Below are positions 60,250-64,000 of a DNA stretch of 64,000 nt, one piece after another. The notes under the pieces are model-generated. The model made no database searches, was not told the DNA's origin, and saw nothing but the letters and a program-made list of their open reading frames with translations. The stretch is taken from assembly GCF_024170165.1 (NCBI RefSeq), contig NZ_JALJXP010000003.1, positions 310,001 to 374,000 on the forward strand, in the 5' to 3' direction. Positions within the stretch are counted from its first letter, which is position 1, and each line of letters opens with the position of its first letter. The stretch comes from Pseudomonas nitroreducens (GTDB lineage: Bacteria; Pseudomonadota; Gammaproteobacteria; Pseudomonadales; Pseudomonadaceae). The position numbers and the translations under genes were made by a program.

Positions 60250-61167
60250 TTACGGGCGCTCGTCGACTTCCTTGCTCGGCGGCGGAATCAGGTCCTCGGT
60301 GGACAGATTCAGCCAGATCAGCACCACGTTGGCGATGTAGATCGACGAGTAGGTACCCGCCATCACACCGACGAACAGGGCAATGGAGAAGCCGAACAGG
60401 TTGTCGCCGCCGAAGAACAGCAGGGCGGCAATCGCCAGCAGGGTCGACACCGAGGTGGCGATGGTCCGCAGCAGGGTCTGGCTGGTCGAGATGTTGATGT
60501 TGTCGATCAGGCTGGCCTTGCGCAGTACGCGGAAGTTCTCCCGCACCCGGTCGAAGATCACGATAGTGTCGTTCAGCGAGTACCCCACCACCGCCAGCAC
60601 CGCGGCGAGCACGGTCAGGTCGAAGGTAATCTGGAAGAACGACAGCACGCCCATCACGATGATGGCGTCGTGGATCAGCGAGAGGATCGCACCCAGGGCG
60701 AACTTCCACTGGAAGCGGAAGCCCACGTACAGCAGGATGCCGCCCAGCGCCAGGAGCATGCCGAGGCCACCCTGGTCGCGCAGCTCTTCACCCACCTGCG
60801 GGCCCACGTATTCGACGCCGTTCACCTTGGCCGGGTTGGAAGCATCGGCCTTCTGCAGTGCAGTGGTGACCTTCTTGCCCAGTTCCGGGTCTTCGCTGGG
60901 CATGCGCACCAGCACGTCCTTGGTATCACCGAAGCTCTGCACCACGGCTTCGCTGTAACCGGCGGCGACCAGCTGCTCGCGCACCTTGGAGAGGTCGGCA
61001 GGCTGCTCGTAGCTCAGCTTGATCGACGTACCGCCAGTGAAGTCCAGGCCGAAGTTGATGCCTTTGAAGACCCAGCTGCCAAGGGCGATCAGGGTCAGGA
61101 GCAGGGTCGCGGCGAACGCAATGTTGCGCACGCCCATGAAGTTGATAGTACCGATCTTGATATTCAT
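60250..61167 (-). CDS. secF: Protein-export membrane protein SecF
   Basis: 305 residues with six membrane helices. FGLDFTGGTSIKLSY (SecDF N-signature), the D/E-rich loop and VGYSLNDTIVIFDRVREN (TM4-5 region) are typical. Works with SecD to complete protein translocation using the proton motive force. 10 nt after secD. Confidence 0.97.
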   Translation of the reverse strand: MNIKIGTINFMGVRNIAFAATLLLTLIALGSWVFKGINFGLDFTGGTSIKLSYEQPADLSKVREQLVAAGYSEAVVQSFGDTKDVLVRMPSEDPELGKKVTTALQKADASNPAKVNGVEYVGPQVGEELRDQGGLGMLLALGGILLYVGFRFQWKFALGAILSLIHDAIIVMGVLSFFQITFDLTVLAAVLAVVGYSLNDTIVIFDRVRENFRVLRKASLIDNINISTSQTLLRTIATSVSTLLAIAALLFFGGDNLFGFSIALFVGVMAGTYSSIYIANVVLIWLNLSTEDLIPPPSKEVDERP

Positions 61168-61177
61168 CTCTGGCCCC

Positions 61178-63040
61178 TTAGATCCACAGCTTCTTAACGT
61201 CGCGGCCGCCGTAGATCAGATTCACCATTGCGCGGGTGACCATGATGGCAGTGAACATCGAGGTGAGAATACCCAGGGACATGGTCACGGCGAAGCCCTT
61301 CACCGGGCCGGTGCCCATGGCGTAGAGGATGCCGCCGACCAGCAGCGAGGTCAGGTTGGCGTCGATGATCGCGGTGAAGGCCCGGTTGAAGCCCTCGTGG
61401 ATCGCCCGCTGCGTCGACATGCCCGCCGCCAGTTCCTCGCGTATCCGCGAGAAGATCAGCACGTTGGCGTCCACCGCCATACCCATCGTCAGTACGATAC
61501 CCGCAATACCCGGCAGGGTCAGGGTCGCACCGAGGATCGACATCAGCGCCACCAGCATGACCATGTTGAAGGCCAGGGCAACGGTGGCGATCACGCCGAA
61601 GAAGCGGTAGATGAGGATGATGAACAGGGAAACGAACAGCATGCCGTAGAGGGATGCGTCGATACCCTTGGCGATGTTGTCCGCACCCAGGCTCGGGCCG
61701 ATGGTGCGTTCTTCAGCGAAGTACATCGGTGCAGCCAGGCCACCGGCGCGCAGCAGCAGCGCCAGTTCCGAGGACTCGCCCGGAGCGTCCAGACCGGTAA
61801 TGCGGAACTGGTTGCCCAGCGGCGACTGGATGGTCGCCAGGCTGATGATCTGCTTCTCTTCCTTGAACGCCGGAACAGCGACTTCCTGCTCGACGCCGTC
61901 GACGACCTGCTTGGTGTAGCGGGTGATCGGCTTCTGCTCGATGAACACCACGGCCATGCTGCGGCCGACGTTGTTGCGGGTCGCACGGTTCATCAGCTCG
62001 CCGCCGTGACCATCCAGACGGATGTTCACCTGCGGACGGCCGTTCTCGTCGAAGCTGGCGCTGGCGTCGGTGACCTGGTCACCAGTGATGATCACGCCAC
62101 GCTCCAGGGTCGCCGGCGGACGACGCGGCTCGCGGAAATCGAAGGTCTCGGTGGAGGACTTGATCGCATCCGGCTCGGCGGCCAGGCGGAACTCCAGGTT
62201 GGCGGTCTTGCCGAGGATACGCTTGGCTTCGGCGGTGTCCTGCACGCCCGGCAGCTCGACGACGATGCGGTTGGCGCCCTGACGCTGTACCAGCGGCTCG
62301 GAAACGCCCAGCTCGTTCACGCGGTTGCGGACGGTGGTGAGGTTCTGCTTGATCGAGTATTCGCGGATTTCAGCCAGCTTGGTGGCGGTCATGGCCAGGC
62401 GCAGGACCTGCATGCCATTGCGCTCGCTCTGGGTGGCTTCGAAATCGCGGAAGTCCTTGGCGACGATCGACTTGGCCTTGTCCAGGTCGGCTTCTTCGGT
62501 GAAGCCCAGCTGGATGCCACCGTCCTGCACAGGCAGGCTGCGGTAGCGCACGCGCTCCTTACGCAGGGCGCTCTTGACCTCGTTCTCGTACACCTTCAGG
62601 CGGGCGTCGACAGCCTTGTCCATGTCCACTTCCAGCAGGAAGTGCACACCACCGGACAGGTCGAGACCCAGCTTCATCGGGTGGGCGGCGATATTACGCA
62701 GCCAGTTCGGGGTGGTCTGGGCCAGGTTCAGGGCGACTACGTAGTCGTCACCCAGCGCGCGACGGACGATGTCCTTGGCCGGCAGCTGGTCTTCCTGCTT
62801 GACGAGTCGGATCAGGCCGCTGTTCTTGCCCAGCGAGCCCGCCTTGACGGCAATGCCGGCATCGGCGAGCGCCTTGCTGGCCTTGTCCACGTCGGCCTGG
62901 GTGACCTGCAGCGCGGTGCTCGCGCCACTGATCTGGACGGCCGGATCGTCCGGATAGAGGTTGGGTGCGGAATAGATGAAACCGACGGCCAGGACCGCCA
63001 GGATCAGCAGATACTTCCACAGGGGATACTTGTTGAGCAT
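61178..63040 (-). CDS. secD: Protein-export membrane protein SecD
   Basis: 620 residues. First helix YPLWKYLLILAVLAVGFIYS, large periplasmic P1 domain with GLDLSGGVHFLLEVDMD, then five C-terminal helices with GMAVDANVLIFSRIREEL. Partners SecF. 64 nt after yajC. Confidence 0.97.
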   Translation of the reverse strand: MLNKYPLWKYLLILAVLAVGFIYSAPNLYPDDPAVQISGASTALQVTQADVDKASKALADAGIAVKAGSLGKNSGLIRLVKQEDQLPAKDIVRRALGDDYVVALNLAQTTPNWLRNIAAHPMKLGLDLSGGVHFLLEVDMDKAVDARLKVYENEVKSALRKERVRYRSLPVQDGGIQLGFTEEADLDKAKSIVAKDFRDFEATQSERNGMQVLRLAMTATKLAEIREYSIKQNLTTVRNRVNELGVSEPLVQRQGANRIVVELPGVQDTAEAKRILGKTANLEFRLAAEPDAIKSSTETFDFREPRRPPATLERGVIITGDQVTDASASFDENGRPQVNIRLDGHGGELMNRATRNNVGRSMAVVFIEQKPITRYTKQVVDGVEQEVAVPAFKEEKQIISLATIQSPLGNQFRITGLDAPGESSELALLLRAGGLAAPMYFAEERTIGPSLGADNIAKGIDASLYGMLFVSLFIILIYRFFGVIATVALAFNMVMLVALMSILGATLTLPGIAGIVLTMGMAVDANVLIFSRIREELAAGMSTQRAIHEGFNRAFTAIIDANLTSLLVGGILYAMGTGPVKGFAVTMSLGILTSMFTAIMVTRAMVNLIYGGRDVKKLWI

Positions 63041-63104
63041 GACACCGCCCGTTATGACGCGGGGCGCATCTTGCGCCCCGTCGGTTGGGTTTCTGGGTGG
63101 AGGA

Positions 63105-63446
63105 TCAGATCGCCTTCAGGGTGCCTTTCGGCAGGGTCGCGGCGATCGCAGCCTTCTGGAACTTCAGCTCGACGTTGTCGGAAACCTCGACGACGACGAA
63201 GTCCTCGGCGACCTTGGTCACCTTGCCGGCGATACCGGCGGAAGTGACGACTTCATCGCCCTTCTGCAGGCCGGACAGCAGGTTCTTGTGCTCTTTCGAG
63301 CGCTTGGCCTGGGGACGCCAGATCATCAGGTAGAAGATGACCAGGAAACCGACCAGGAAAATCCACTCGAAACCGGTGCCAGCAGGGCCGGCAGCAGCGG
63401 CGGGGGCTGCGGCGTCAGCGTAGGCAGCGGGGATCAGAAAACTCAT
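63105..63446 (-). CDS. yajC: Preprotein translocase subunit YajC
   Basis: 113 residues. One membrane helix (GFEWIFLVGFLVIFYLMIW), then RPQAKRSKEHKNLLSGLQKG and a cytoplasmic beta domain. Binds SecDF; its place between tgt and secD is conserved. Confidence 0.97.
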   Translation of the reverse strand: MSFLIPAAYADAAAPAAAAGPAGTGFEWIFLVGFLVIFYLMIWRPQAKRSKEHKNLLSGLQKGDEVVTSAGIAGKVTKVAEDFVVVEVSDNVELKFQKAAIAATLPKGTLKAI

Positions 63447-63484
63447 TGGAAACTCCTGTCACAAAGCTTTTTCGATAGGAAAGG

Positions 63485-64000
<516 letters not shown>

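Overview
The window is about 65% G+C chromosomal DNA from a Pseudomonas of the P. aeruginosa lineage. Protein sequences (OprC, PurL, MltF, the Isc proteins, PilF, RodZ, SuhB) read as close relatives of P. aeruginosa proteins. From memory, the gene order also follows the PAO1 stretch from about PA3740 to PA3823 (tgt). The species cannot be fixed from the sequence alone. It is almost entirely a conserved housekeeping segment; I saw no prophage, insertion sequence, CRISPR array, rRNA or tRNA.

Layout. 1-4.7 kb: end of an unidentified envelope protein, an acyl-CoA thioesterase, the rpsP-rimM-trmD-rplS operon and ffh, all but the first on the minus strand. 4.8-8.6 kb (plus): a CcsA-like membrane protein, a CNNM/CorC protein and an MHS-type MFS transporter. 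8.7-12.0 kb (minus): SGNH hydrolase, purT, a DUF1289 protein, a gamma-carbonic anhydrase and a CoA-type Nudix hydrolase. 12.2-13.3 kb (plus): a zinc-ribbon Nudix hydrolase and an L,D-transpeptidase. 13.3-18.1 kb (minus): a NIF3-like protein, a CDGSH protein and purL. 18.3-19.8 kb (plus): mltF. 20.4-26.6 kb (minus): tadA, a Tat-exported multicopper oxidase, a sulfotransferase with lower G+C, guaA and guaB. 26.8-30.3 kb (plus): xseA, a VanX-like dipeptidase, an M23 peptidase and a small membrane protein. 30.3-35.5 kb (minus): a copper-uptake operon (DUF2946, OprC, PepSY membrane protein, PCuAC chaperone, GNAT). 35.8-38.2 kb (plus): leuA with a leader ORF, and a membrane protein. 38.2-41.6 kb: aldo/keto reductase (plus) and the aminotransferase/omega-amidase pair (minus). 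41.7-50.9 kb (minus): ndk and rlmN-pilF-rodZ-ispG-hisS-yfgM-bamB-der. 51.2-58.4 kb (minus): trmJ-cysE and iscRSUA-hscBA-fdx-iscX. 58.5-59.3 kb (plus): suhB. 59.5-64 kb (minus): a glycine-zipper protein and tgt-yajC-secD-secF.

How the genes work together: translation and tRNA modification (rpsP, rplS, rimM, trmD, tadA, rlmN, trmJ, tgt, hisS), protein export and outer-membrane assembly (ffh, secDF-yajC, yfgM, bamB), purine synthesis (purT, purL, guaA, guaB), Fe-S assembly with its own IscR operator, and murein remodelling (mltF, L,D-transpeptidase, VanX-like and M23 peptidases). The non-housekeeping content is small: the sulfotransferase insertion, the copper operon, several REP/REPIN elements, and a structured intergenic element at 20.08-20.30 kb that can fold as a three-way junction. 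The last of these, and the leuA leader with its possible pseudoknot, are the most likely sources of something undescribed.
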